Notes: generated from the sequence alone by a model not told the origin. 64,000 nt of DNA from Deroplatys truncata (GCA_030765065.1 CM060990.1:211521290-211585289), one strand, 5' to 3'; shown: positions 23,614-35,552, counted from the stretch's first letter. A program made the numbers and translations.

Positions 23614-26600
23614 TTACAGCGTAAAATCCAACTGCAAATTTAATACGTTCCATATCCGGGGTTGTCGCCGAAGCTTGTATCGCTCTGACCGAAGCCATTT
23701 TTGGAAAGTGAGGAGAGATGGGGATTCTTCGTGCACACAGTAATGATATAGTGCCAATGTTAACCACACCTGTATAATTTCGGTAGCTCCCTTCTGAAAG
23801 TCCCAAGCTAATAGGACAGACTTAGTCCCATGTTCCAAACAGCTGCCGATTAAATGACCTATATGATTTTTGGCCCAATTCCAGATGTCCCTGATACTAA
23901 CACAGGTGGTTATTCGATGAATTTGAGTGTCCACACCACCACAACGTTTACACCAAGGTGCCGAGGATAAATTATATTTATATCGCTTGGACTCTGGGGG
24001 TATCAATTCCTTGATGAAGAAATAAAAAGAAACCTTCCACTCCAAGGGTATATAGTTTATCAGCAACATTTTCCATATCCGCTGCCATGGTGAATTAGGG
24101 TATTTCCGTTCTATTGCAGGCACTGTCATGGCATCTTTCAGCAACGTGGTATGTAACGTTTTGGTGGTGGGAAGTCTGAGCGACGTATCTATTACTGGTA
24201 GTATTTTTCTATAGTCTGTCAGAACCTGTTTGAAGCGTCCGGCAGCCGTCCCAGCCATGTTCATACAAAACAGCACAACCTGATTGGCACCGTTGCTGTG
24301 GATAGTACCCAATATAGAATGGAGCAACAAAGCCCAACATTTAATATGCACATCGATTCCAACCACCCTCAGTAATTGCTCTGCATAATTGGGGTCGGGC
24401 TACTTTATAGAAGTGGTTTTTCCAAACATAGTAGCCAATCACTCTTTGTAGTTGCTGGGAATATTGTGGTAATATCGGTATCACCTGCACCACATACCAG
24501 GTTTCGCGAGCACAAAGGTGATAACATGCCAGATTTTTTGTACAAAGTTTAAATTCCGTGTCAACTGCGAGGTCATAAGAGAAATGCACATAGGCACAAC
24601 TCGCTTCCAATTCTGCGCTATTAACCCTTCCAGCCTGGAGGTAAAAATAACGCCCAATATCCTCACTGAACTGCTACAGGTAAATCGAGCAGTGTCCGTT
24701 GGCCAGCTATTCAACGGTAATAGTTGTGACTTGCCATAATTTATCAAAGCTCCAGAGGCATCCCGGTATGTCGTTAATAGCGGCGCCAGTTTGTCAGGAT
24801 CAACAGAATGAGCGATAATCAAGGTGACATCATCAGCATAAGCCACAATTCTTTCACAATTGAACGGATTATTGGAATGAGAAAGTAAAGACGCCAGGCC
24901 TCTAATCAGCGGCTCAACACACAAAGTATACAGCATCATAGAGAGGGGACATCCCTGCCGTATCGACTGTGCTATAAGTACTGGTCGCGTAAGAAAGCCA
25001 TTAATTTGAACTCGGGAGTGCGCATCTGGATAAGGAGATTGTCGAAGGCTTTGAAATGGCTGTGAAAATCCAAAACTCCTCAAAACACCCCATAGGTAAT
25101 CGTGGTTAATCCTATCAAAGGCGGCCGTGAAATCCAAAGCCATGGCCAAGGCTGTCACCATGTTGGGATTCCGTTCACCAGCGATAACGACACCTCGTAA
25201 CTTCATTAGAATATGTGTGATCTTCCTCTCCGGTATACCGCACGTTTGTCCAAGTCCAATGATGTCAGGCAGATATGTCTTCAACCTGTTAGCCAAGATC
25301 TTTGTGAACAAGTTGTAATCCGCATTCAAAAGTGTAATAGGCCGAAACGATTTTAGTTCCGTTGTAACCTTCTTTTTAGGGATCAATGCAATGATACCTT
25401 CATTAAACCCCGTTAAGGTGCCTGTATGACGCTGTACCTCCAACATGAGGTCGAGTAAGATATCTTTAAGGATTTTCCAGTTGGCTTTGTAAAACCGATA
25501 ACTGAGTCCATCAGGTTCAGGCGCCGAGTCCAGACTAGCTGAGGCTAAGGCAGCCCACAATTCCTCAGACGTAATCTCCTGACTTAAGACGGTATTGGCA
25601 TATGGGGATATCTGTTGTGTTATATGACGATAAACATCTTGATGCGCAGAGAAATCAACTTCAACTGCTCCGAATTTATCAGAAAAGTGTTGATAGGCAT
25701 CTTGGAGTATGTCGTGCGTTGTTGCTAAGAAATCCCCTGTGGAAGCGCGTAAGTGGAAGATGTATTTCCGCTCACCATGAAGTTTTTCAGAAGCTGGATG
25801 AAAAAGCGAGTTTTTCTCTTCTCGTACTACAGCATGGTCGCCGGAACACAGTTATGCACCGTGATAAAGCTCCTCGCGAAGACAACACATTCTCCTCTTT
25901 ATTGCAGAACAGTGATTGGTCACGTCCTGTCCATGGCGTTGTAGGTCATATAAGTGATTTAACAAATCGTAATAATAGTGCAACAGTTGCCGTCTGTTCT
26001 TAGACTTTGCTATCCCTTCCCCTTTGTAACCGTTGCGTATAGCCGGTTTAAAAGTATATAACCATTGATGCAGTTTATTGGGGGTTCGACGTTGAGCTGT
26101 TTTTGCCCATCTCGCCCACATATGGGAGAACTTCTCGGAAATTGCTGGATCTTGAAGCAGCGTATTAATAAATTTCCAAACGCCCCTCCCGATTGTGGGT
26201 CTCCTCGCAGTGTGAGCTATTTTCATGATCAAGGAATGGTGATCACTAAAGGGTACCGGATGAACTTGCATGGTCCGTACCATCTGTCGCATCGATTTAC
26301 TCACATAAAATCGATCTATTCTCGAAGCACTATTATAGCAATGAAACGTTATTCAACCAAATTGGCATACAAATGTTCCCATGCGTCCCATAATTCCAAG
26401 GATTGGCACACTCGGTCTAAAGCAGGTGACGGAAAATATTGGCCTGTCTGGTTCTTAGCACTGATGACACAATTCAGTCCCCACCTAGAAGTAGTTTGTT
26501 GTATTTATGACGCAATAAACGGCAGTTCCGAGGTGAGGAAAGCTTCGCGTTCCTTCCTTCTGTTCGACCCCGAGGGTAAATATAGATTCACCAGAAGAAT

Positions 26601-26892
26601 ATTACTGTCCTGCAATAATAAGGATGTAATCCTACCACTCACATGCCTCTCCGCTAATCGAATACCATAAGACGAGTGGTAAACAATCGATGTACCACGC
26701 TGGGAATTCCCAACATTGGAAATGTAATTATATTGCGGTCCAAAGAAATCTAGCTTGTGTTCATTATTCTCCTGCAAAAACAGAATATCAATGTCATTAT
26801 CGTACACAAAAATCTCTTAATAAAGTTTGCTTGGCTCTACTCCTGAGACAATTCACCTTCACGGTCGCCAAGGTTTGTAGTATCAACACCAT
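23614..26892 (-). pseudogene. LINE copy 1 ORF2 (APE endonuclease, reverse transcriptase)
   Basis: ORF2 nicks target DNA and reverse-transcribes the LINE RNA. The ATG is at 26892. The endonuclease N-terminus (LFLQENNEH, LLVNLYLPSG) follows an extra T that shifts frame near 26815, and its later part includes FSDHHSLIMK. A TAA at 25852-25854, shared with copy 2, splits endonuclease from RT. RT blocks: PDGLSYRFYKANW, FRPITLLNADYNL, ALDFTAAFDRINHDYLW, SIRQGCPLSMMLYTL and AYADDVTLII (catalytic YADD), all in one frame (25560-24481). Frame breaks follow near 24500 (2-nt loss) and 24365 (5-nt loss). The C-terminal knuckle CKRCGGVDTQIHRITTC lies near 23950. The stop TAA (23616-23614) runs straight into the A tail. 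Confidence 0.85.
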
Positions 26893-26906
26893 ATAAACGA
26901 GGAGGA

Positions 26907-28078
26907 TTACTTATTCACCGGCTTACTCGGTTTTTTGAACTGTCTTGTCGGTGAAGACGCACTCTTTTTGCGTTTTTCTAAACGAGGATAACGTTGGCTA
27001 ACTATAACCGCAGACACAGGTGGCGTAGTGGTGACGGTATTCTCAGCTAACGAGTCATCTATGCGCACATCCTCCGCCATGGAAGAAGAAACTGCTGATG
27101 CAACCTCTTCCGGCACGCTGACACCTGTTTCTGCCGACTCCACCACTTCCCTTACTGAAAACGTGTCCTTGCAAGTCGCACTAGTCTCCACTGCCTCTAA
27201 GACAGTCTGAGTTTCCATATTGTTGTCGTCGGACCAAGGTTGACCATCTACGACGACTGCTTTGCTTAGGTTTTCCTGCAAATTACAAGAACTGTCGTGA
27301 GCTACACCTGTGATGTCATTACTCTTCGCATGCTCTTCAAAGGTTATATCGCGGCTATACTGCCGGTCAGCCACTGTCTCTACATTAAGCAACTGTTGTC
27401 CAGAGTCGGTTGCTACCGCCGCTACCTGTTCTGGTAACGGCATCCGTTGTTTTGGAAGCGTACCAGCAACCAATTTCGCCCAAGTGGGCGTATCCTTTTC
27501 AGCATTTGGCATTCGCGGCATTGGTTTCCTGGGGCACTGATTACGCAGATGACCGGCCGTATGGCATATGGCACACATAATAGGTTGGTCGGTGTAACTC
27601 ACCAAAGCGGAATAACCTCCGACATTCAGAAACGATGGTATATGTTTTTTCAATAGCATATGTACAGTACGTACTCCATTGGTGACTTTATAGCGATAAG
27701 AGGAATTCCAAATATCGTCACTCACCTGCAGCACAGTGCCATAAACTGCTAATGCCATATTTATCTTCCGGTTGGAAAAACTCAATGGCAAATTATACAC
27801 TTTGACTAAAACCAGCTACATCGAGTATCACCTTAGTCCGTTGTCCATTTGACAATACAAAACTAACTTCTCCATTTGACTGTTTCAAAACCTCCTCCAC
27901 AATGTCTGGCGTTTTGCATTTAATGAAGAGTTGTCTAGTAATACCATTAACTTGTAATCCAGTGATATCGTCCTCTTCCAATTTTAGCGTATCAAAAATC
28001 TATTCATTTATCTCATAATCATCGAATGATATCTCGTTCCACAAAACTAACGACCAGAGTTGTAGGACGATCATCCAT
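26907..28078 (-). pseudogene. LINE copy 1 ORF1 (RNA-binding protein with zinc knuckle)
   Basis: ORF1 of LINEs makes the RNA-coating protein of the retrotransposition particle. The start codon is inferred at 28078 by alignment with copy 2. After about 20 codons copy 1 has a local frameshift, then a segment to about 27800 (TRQLFIKCKTPDIVEEVLKQ), then a +1 frame break shared with copy 2. The main frame (27800-26907) contains an RNA-binding-like region (KINMALAVYGTVLQVSDDIW, VRTVHMLLKKHIPS) and one CCHC zinc knuckle (CAICHTAGHLRNQC, C-x2-C-x4-H-x4-C). An acidic, Ser/Thr-rich and basic tail (KRKKSASSPTRQFKKPSK) follows. The stop lies 14 nt before the ORF2 ATG. Confidence 0.8.
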
Positions 28079-28259
28079 GTCGAAGTATGTCTTACACGTA
28101 TATATACGGCTACGAAAACACAGACGAGGCTGTGAATATTATAACAAACTAGAAACAGGAATGGCGTAAAGTAATATGTAAACACACCGACCAGTTAAAC
28201 TGCTAGCCACACACGCACACAGCGAACAACCTCTCGGCACGCCAGCTACTGCGCGACTG

Positions 28260-28330
28260 GGCACTAGTGGTTAGGGTGGTGGATTTATGAAGAGGTTCCG
28301 AGTTCGAATCCCGCTCCCGTCTGCAGTTCT
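28260..28330 (+). other. tRNA-like SINE head abutting LINE 5' end
   Basis: A-box-like CTAGTGGTTAGGGTGGTGG and a strong B box (GAGTTCGAATCCCGC, about 28301-28315) form a tRNA-derived promoter on the plus strand. It begins one base after the LINE copy 1 5' end. The downstream 150 bp up to the LTR at 28486 may be its body. Confidence 0.6.
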
Positions 28331-28485
28331 ATATCTGTATTACATACTACACTTTACGTATACTTACAGAGATTGTAAATGTGCATAGCTTGTGCAAAAG
28401 CCTTGTTAATATGTGAGAAGAACAAAGGGTGTAACTTACCCCACCTTGCGGAAATCGCTACTGTTCTGTGGGAAGTAGGAACGTA

Positions 28486-29116
28486 TGGGACGGACTTCGT
28501 TGGGCGTCGGATTCGTTGGCCACCATATTGGACGGACTTTGTTGGGTGTTATATTTGTACGGTATCGGTTTTGCAGGTGAAAGGAAAGGGGATTGGTGGA
28601 ATATCGGAAGAGCATGGATAAATGTAGGGTTCTCTTAATCTCGGGTCGTGTTAACCGATGACATTTTATATTTTATACGTTTTATTCGGTCCTCCTTAAA
28701 ACCATTCCCGCAATCGATCCGTCCACATAAATATATTTAACATTCGGCCACACAAATATATTTAACTACACCATCGCCAAATCAATCTATAGCCACATGA
28801 TAGCCCGTGGAGTTTCCCACGTCTGCTCACATCGGATTCCAGAGTACAAGTGTCTTGTATTTACTCCTCGGCTCGCATTCCTTAAGGTTTAAACCCTAAC
28901 TTTCTGACTGCCTTGTTTTCCCAACTCACACATGTGTCGTTATACAAAAGAAACGTTCGGCCGGCATTACGATCCCCTAACGGTATGTTTACTTCCCGGC
29001 GTATACCTACTCTGTACAGTCTTATAAAAATATGTTATACGTTTCTAAATTTATTTAGGCAATACGCAAATAGACTTTATATATTATTATTCTTATTGCT
29101 TCAGCGTATCCCTTCA
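28486..29116 (-). repeat. 3' LTR of the gypsy element
   Basis: 631 bp, bounded by TG...CA on the minus strand (TGAAGGGATAC ... CCGTCCCA). A purine-rich GTGGGGGCAAAT lies directly upstream on the minus strand (29117-29128) and may be the polypurine tract. A TATA-like ATATATAAAG lies near 29080 on the minus strand. Confidence 0.9.
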
Positions 29117-29945
29117 ATTTGCCCCCACGAGGAAATCGCTGCCACTTCAAAGAACACAACAGGAATTTTCTCGGAAGTCCCCATACCTAAATTTTGTTTG
29201 AGTATCATAAATACTATACTCAAGTGTAACTCAAAGTATATGTACTTTGTGTGTCAGATCGATTTTTGAGAATGTAAGTTAATAACATTTAGGTACAGTA
29301 TACATCTTTGAAATTACAATGCACATACTAAAAAAAGCACTACTAAAACGATGACAGTTAAGATATCCGCAGTATCGACTGATTAAGCAAAATTATAGCA
29401 CTGATAACTTAGAATGAAAACAATTATTTACAAGCATTTCAAACATGAAACAGATATCTTGATTATGTACATAATTTACAGAAGTTAAACTTTGTTTGGC
29501 ATTATTGTCTATTAAATTGTATGTTGTTTGTGATATTATGTATGCTTCTTCTTTTTTATTTCACAAACACGGGCTCACAATTGATAGCGGCACACGCAAT
29601 ACTGTTCGTTTATCACAAACACTACACTCGTCACAAACTTTCACTGGTCGGCTAGGCCGTATACGACAAATTTCATTGCCTTTGTCTTCCAACACTTTTT
29701 TTAACACTACAACATACATAATGAGTATATTACTGATAAATGTGTTTGATTTGGTATTTGGTTTTACAAAGAATCATTTATCCCTAATTAAGTGTGCGTG
29801 CCATCTAATTACACTGAGAATTGTTTCTTCTTTTTTTAAGTAAATCATAATTATCTTGCAACCATCCTGTCCGTTTTGTCTTATTATTTGTGTTATTGAT
29901 ATTACCTCCATGTACCCGCAGTTACTTTATGTATCCGACGACGTT
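29117..29945 (-). other. Non-coding 3' internal region of the gypsy element
   Basis: About 830 bp between integrase and the 3' LTR. No open minus-strand frame of note. A 115-codon plus-strand ORF (29496-29843) runs against the element and is probably chance. Confidence 0.6.
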
Positions 29946-32900
29946 AATCTAAGTTCTTTGAAAGGTTTTAATAAAGCAATATTATATCACCCCTTTGTTT
30001 TCCTGTTTTTATATCCGTAACTTCAAATGCTTTAGCGTTAAATTTCTGAGTGATCACACATGGCCCATTCCAAAAATTTTCCATTCTATGGTATGTTTTT
30101 CCTATTAGTGATGAACGAGGGTGGTTCTGGTATAATACTTTTTCTCCTACTTGTGGATCCCATATGTTACTGTTTCATTTAGTACGCCGTTTTAGTGCTT
30201 CTGCGCGTTCTTTAAGTCTGTTAAATGCTTTTTAAAACATTTCTCCCTCCTCTTCGGCTTCCGCTGCGCTAATCGGTTCAGTAATTTCGGTATTATGTTG
30301 CGGTCTATCTCTCCTGTTTGTAAGGTCACTGGTGCATATCCCGTACATGGACATGGGGTATTATTAATTACTGTCTGCACGTACTCACAATAATTTGGCC
30401 AGATGGAATGTCGCTTATTGCATATCACTCGAAAAAAATCGTAACATCTCGCATAATCCACTCGCAAGGATTACTTTAGATGTCGTATGATGTGGAGTTA
30501 TAAACTTTTATTCCTGCTTCCCGAAGACGACCTAGAAACTTCTCTGACCTATGAATCTAAACGTTACCAGGTATGAGAACACCCATCTTACCATACTTAG
30601 GCACATAACCGTCCATGATTTTTGCTACACATAACGCGCTAGACAATTCCTTCATTGGATAGATTTTGACGAACTTTGAAAAAAATATCATTACAAACAT
30701 ATGTCTCATACCTCCCCTACCTACCTGCAATGGTCCATGGGAGTCAATGGCTACCAGAGCTGCTGGTCTGTCTCTTAATATCGCTTGCGGTGGCGAATCA
30801 AATTTCACGTTTATTGGCTTGGCCTTCTGGCAGATTTCACAAGTTGCTGTCAGTTTCCTGGCCTTATGCCTTAACCGCGGTATGTAAAAATATCGCCCAC
30901 AGCAAGGGATGTCTTTTCGCTTCCTGCATGTATTAGGGCGACGTGATAAGCATTGATAACTAAATTTTCTAATTTATTTGGTACGTAGTTTATCCATTTT
31001 GGTCTATCTTTCCCCTGTAATTTATACAACACGCCGTTCCATACCCCTAGGGTTCCTGAAATATCTTTGTTCATTTCTGGCGCTGATTATATTATTTGAC
31101 GTAAACTTGCATCTTCATATTGTGCTTTTTTGACATGTTTCATTTCGGCTATTAGCTGCTTGTTTAAGCTAAGATCCAGTTTGAGGACCGTTACCTCTCT
31201 TAGTGTACCGGTTTGGCACTCAGGTAAATACTTGTCTGGGATCAGTCGCGAGAGAATGTCATTAAAAATGTTATCACTTGCAGGAATGTGTTTAATTTCC
31301 ACGTCTTAGGAGGTTATTTTGTAAATGTATCCTGATATTTTAGAACTTGTTAGTTTACATGTTTTTATAAAGGACAGGCTAATGGGATCTGTGAATATAG
31401 TAAGCTTTAGGTTAAAGATATATGTTTTGAATTTCTGCAGTGCATAATAAATTGCAGATATCTCGGGCTCCGTGATTGGTGCAACTGCTTCTGCATGTGT
31501 CAATGGTCGGGAGCATGTGGATATGACGTGGAGACCTCCATTATGGTCTCGTTGCGTCAAAACAGTGCCGAAAGAAATATTTGAGGCGTTGCAGTAAATC
31601 TCAAATGGCTGATTCATGTTTGGCCTTTCTAATAAAATCGCCCGCGCAAACAGTTGTTTTATACCTTCAAACGCGCGTCGCTCGTGTTCACTCTACCGCC
31701 AGCTTGTTCCCTTCTTCAGCAATGCCCGTAGCGGTGCAGTCTCTTTCGCGAAATTGTATACAAATCTTACTTGATAATTTAACATGCCAAAATGTTTCTG
31801 AGCTGCTTCAGATTTTTCGGGGGCAGTATTTTCAGTATGGCTTCTACTCTCTCAGGATCTACTGATACGCCGCCACCGGAGATGATATAACTAACCAATC
31901 TCACCTGAGTGGCGAAAAAATTAAGACTTTTCTAAATTTATCGTCATGCCACATTGTATCAGACGTTGTAAAATATAATCAATATGTTCAATATGCTCCA
32001 AAAATCAGTATAATGTATTAAAAAATCATCTACGTATTTCGCCATAAACTCGTTTGTAGTGCCACCGCAAACTACATGCGTGGCTCTCAGAAATGCACTA
32101 GAGCTTATCGCGACGCCATATGCAGTTCTGTAAAATTCGTAGACAGGCCCACAAAAAAGGAAAGCGGTATATTTTCTCAGATGTTCCTTAGGCTTTATCT
32201 GAAGATAGGAGTTTTTTAAATCAAAGGTGGAATACCATTTTTGTGACTATTTTGCCTAATATTTGGTCTAAACTTTCGGTCCTAAAATTGTCAGGCGATA
32301 TGTATTTATTCAATCGACGTGCATCGATTGTAATTCTAACAGTCCCATTTCGTTTTATTACTATGCACAGGGGGTTTAAATATGTAGAATTTGATAACCC
32401 AATAACACCACCTTGAAGCATTTTATTAATTGTGAGTTCGACGCTTTCTATTATATCAAAAGGGATAGCCCGTCATTTGTGACTAATGGGCTCCATTTGT
32501 CGTACTTGGAGCTCATACTGATAGATGTTATATAAATCGGATCTGTCCGCGAAGACCTCGCTATTTCGGTATAACACCTCTAATAGTTTTTCCTTCTGTT
32601 CCTCAATCAACATTTCTATTTCCCTTATCTTCTCTCGGATCTTTTGGGAGATATTCACATTAGCGTGTTCTTCTACCTGAGACGGGGCAGTTCCGTCCAG
32701 AGCGAAGAAACGTGTTTCTTCCCGTACTTCTAAGCCGTAATAAATAACAGTTGCCGATTCATTACCTACAATACTTAAAATGTTAATATCCTCAAATGAT
32801 TCCTCATCCTGATAATACTTGTCGCAATCGGCATTGGATGCACTGTTTAGATCGCTTCTAGCGTTATTGATATGATATATTTCTCCTCCCGCGATCTGCA

Positions 32901-33420
32901 AATATTCCACAAAAATAATCTCCCTTCAACTCTCTCTCTCCGGGAGTCTCGGGATCGGTTACCTGCTGTGTCACTTGTATGAAAGGTGTTACAACCAAGC
33001 AATTATTTATGGCAAAACTCAACTCTTTGCTTTCATAATTTTATATCGCTCACTTTGCGTCTAGAAAATCATTCCCAATTAAAAGTTGAAATATAAGCGG
33101 TGGCACCACCAGAAACACAAACTCAAATTCTACCTCTTCAATCTTAAATGTTATCATCACCTGCTGTTTAATCCTTTGCTTGCTTCTACCTATCGCCGTA
33201 ACCCAACACATGTTTCTTATTGGCATTGTCTGTAATTTCCACCCCGTTGCTATCAGGTTATCGTATCATTCTTGGCTACATACGAAGAAGATGCGCTGCT
33301 GTCGATAATCGCCTCATAGACCTGAGCTTTCACTTTAATCGCAAATCTAGGTGCCTTCACTGTTTCACTAATTTTTCATAGCATTCCTCCCGGTTATCTC
33401 TTTCTGTCGCATAGCCTCTT
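29945..33420 (-). pseudogene. pol of the gypsy element (PR-RT-RH-INT)
   Basis: Pol remnants in order on the minus strand. Protease: IIDSSAS near 33300 (where DTGA or DSGA is usual) and LLIGNDFLDA near 33070. RT: LSNSTYLNPLCIVIKRNGTV and ITIDARRLNKYI (32390-32280), then AKYVDDFLIHY near 32030 with the catalytic YVDD. RNase H: EIYCNASNISFGTVLTQRD (31600) and IFTDPISLSFI. Integrase: zinc-binding NAYHVALIHAG (30970) with CEICQKAKP (30820), core VAIDSHGPLQVGRGGMRH (30745), NNTPCPCTGYAPVTLQTG (30370), and a C-terminal domain with VGEKVLYQNHPRSSLI and FWNGPCVI (30150-30060). Stops or frameshifts separate almost every block. The protease centre is altered and the element is dead. Confidence 0.85.
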
Positions 33421-33720
33421 TGATAATTCTCTGTGCCTACAATATTCATACATTTGTCGTCCTCGTTTGCTGTAAACGAAATTAACGTGTCCTGCACGGC
33501 CATATCAGAGTACTCGAGACGGCCGCTAATCAGTTTAAATTTTGGTTATTCGTACATTTATGGCTGAGGCACTGTTTTGTGCATCATGATGCTGTTCGAG
33601 GGGATGTGATTCTTGCCTATTCATTCGTCCTCCGTCTCTCACGCCGGGTTCTGGGTTTGTTCAAGGGGGCTGTTAGAACAAGCGCGCCGCCAGCCATTAT
33701 TGCTATAGTTTCCGCGTGGC

Positions 33721-35552
33721 CTATTTCCGCCTCGCCTGTGGGGATTGAAATCTATGTAGTGTATATGGTGAGAACGGCCACTTTTTAACGGATTTTTCGT
33801 TCAAAATCTTGCTCGTTTCTAGTCCTATTTTGTCGCTGGTTATCTCTTGGGGCCAGATTTCGATAACTGTCCCTGACGTGATAAGGATCTGGCCTACAGT
33901 GGTATTCTTGGAACGTGTCCCCGCCCCATTGAAATTTTGAGCAATGTATCTATATTCACTGGTTCGATGCTGGAAATTGTTGATGCCGCTTATTTCGCCT
34001 GAATGGCCCTGGAAAGCTGTTGAAAGCTCTAGTGCCTCTGATATTTTTCTCGGTTTAGCGACAATTAAATGGTTTCTAATGTGCTCATTGAAATGGTGGG
34101 CCATCAAGGAGATGAATTCCTCCTCTCTCATTGTTGGCTCAAGCAGTTGGCTCTCTTGCGCTAATTTTAGAGAATAGTTCAGCATTGTTTCATTTCGATG
34201 GTGTTGATATCTCCCATTGTTAATCTGCGTGCGGACCGCATATTGTGTGCTGCTATTCCAATATTTGCTCAGAAAAGCCTGTCGAAATTGAGCATAAGAC
34301 GTTTGATCACCCAGCGTTAGTCTATACCAAAATAAAGATTGGCACATTAAACAAACCCAAATTAATTATAAGCATTTTGTATTGTTCCGGGATACCCTTT
34401 AATGTAAAACACGCCTCAACAGCCATGATGTAACGGCGGGCATTATCATGTCTGCCATCAAATGTCGGTATCGCAATTTCGTTTAGTAATTAGTATGGCA
34501 CGGACACATGATTATTCAAACAGATTATTGGAGTTGCATTCGTGTTATTACAAGTGGTTATAGGAGAAAATGCACGACCATGCATATGTTCCGTTGGTCG
34601 TATGTTTGTCGAAACATCATGTGTGCTGGCGGAACGTATGTTCTGGCTTGGATCATTTATCGGTTCCATTTCGAACCGTTGTGCATTGTCTCGTAGTCCT
34701 GCTAACTCACGTGAGGCTTCTTCTACTCTGAGATTGGTCGTCTGCTGAGTACCAGACAGTTGGGCAATTTCGTGTTTTAATTTGGCCATCTCATTTATTT
34801 GTAGCTCTATTTGATCCTGGATAATCTTTTTTACGTCTGGCATTTCTGCCTCCACATTATTTTCTAATGTGCGCTGCTGCTTTTCCATTATTGTGCAACT
34901 GGGCTGAAATTCAGTACTCAACCTCTCTTGCATTTCTAAGGTGCTACTTCTAATTTCTACTATTTGCTCTCATTCTGTGATTCTTTGACCTCAGCTCTAA
35001 TTAGCAAAAACTCTTACTGCATAGCATTCTGATAACATCTAATTTCCTCTAATTGACCCCTAATCTCTCTTTGGTGTACCTCAAACCTGGCTCCTATCAT
35101 CTGAGATAATCTATTTCCTAGTTTTTCTCCCAAAACCTCATTTTGACATGGCAAATTTCTGTTTAATCTCTCTTCTAATGCTTAATTTTATTTTGCAATT
35201 CTGTGTTTTGGTTTTGTAAACTTTCATCTAGCCCTTCTGTTAATGCTTTATTTTGGTTTTGAAATTCTTTATTTTGATTCTCCAAATTCTTATTCAATCT
35301 CCCTTCTAATTCTTTATTTTCATTTTCCAAACTCTTATTCACTCTTCCTTCTAATTCTTTATTTTGATTGTGTAAACTTTCACCTAAATTGACGAACATT
35401 TGCTGCATAACTAAAACAAGGTTGTTTTCGTTCATAGCGTTAACCTCTATTGTCTGGATATTTCCCGGAATATTTGTTTCCCTACTGTCTAATGACCTAC
35501 TTTCTACCTGCCCTGTCTGCATGTTTTCACTTACAATTATCTCATTCTCCAT
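33721..35552 (-). pseudogene. gag of the gypsy element, coiled-coil N-terminus
   Basis: Gag forms the particle shell. The start ATG is at 35552. Residues about 60-125 form a repetitive coiled coil (NKELEGRVNKSLENENKELE and variants, asparagine- and glutamate-rich) before the first stop at 35175. A second piece (34933-34490) is also heptad-like. A third (34347-33721) carries the retrotransposon gag domain: WYRLTLGDQTSYAQFRQAFL, then LEPTMREEEFISLMAHHF. Three frames are needed to read it. I could not confirm a CCHC knuckle. Confidence 0.75.

Larger units (their letters stand above)
23607..28259 (-). mobile_element. L1/Tx1-type LINE, copy 1, full length but defective
   Basis: A 4.65-kb non-LTR retrotransposon with a 5' UTR (28259-28079), ORF1 and ORF2. 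It ends in a run of about nine A residues that starts at the ORF2 stop codon, so there is essentially no 3' UTR. Copy 2 (44639-49316) is very similar, and both copies begin with the same bases (CAGTCG), which fixes the 5' end. L1/Tx1 affinity comes from an APE endonuclease, an RT with 'PITLLNADY' and 'YADDVTLII', and a C-terminal C-x2-C-x7-H-x4-C knuckle. The 5' end abuts a plus-strand tRNA-like sequence at 28260. No target duplication is visible. Short frameshifts make it non-autonomous. Confidence 0.9.

Noticed and set aside
26065-26670. 201-codon plus-strand ORF
   Set aside because: It is the shadow strand of the LINE endonuclease region; copy 2 shows only a shorter, frame-broken equivalent at 47120-47449.
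27028-27540. Plus-strand ORFs over LINE ORF1
   Set aside because: Antisense to the zinc-knuckle ORF1, which has the recognisable motifs.
29496-29843. Plus-strand ORF inside the gypsy element
   Set aside because: Opposite to the element's coding strand and not similar to any envelope or retroelement protein I know.
33579-33788. Plus-strand ORFs over gag-pol of the gypsy element
   Set aside because: Antisense to the element; no independent motif.
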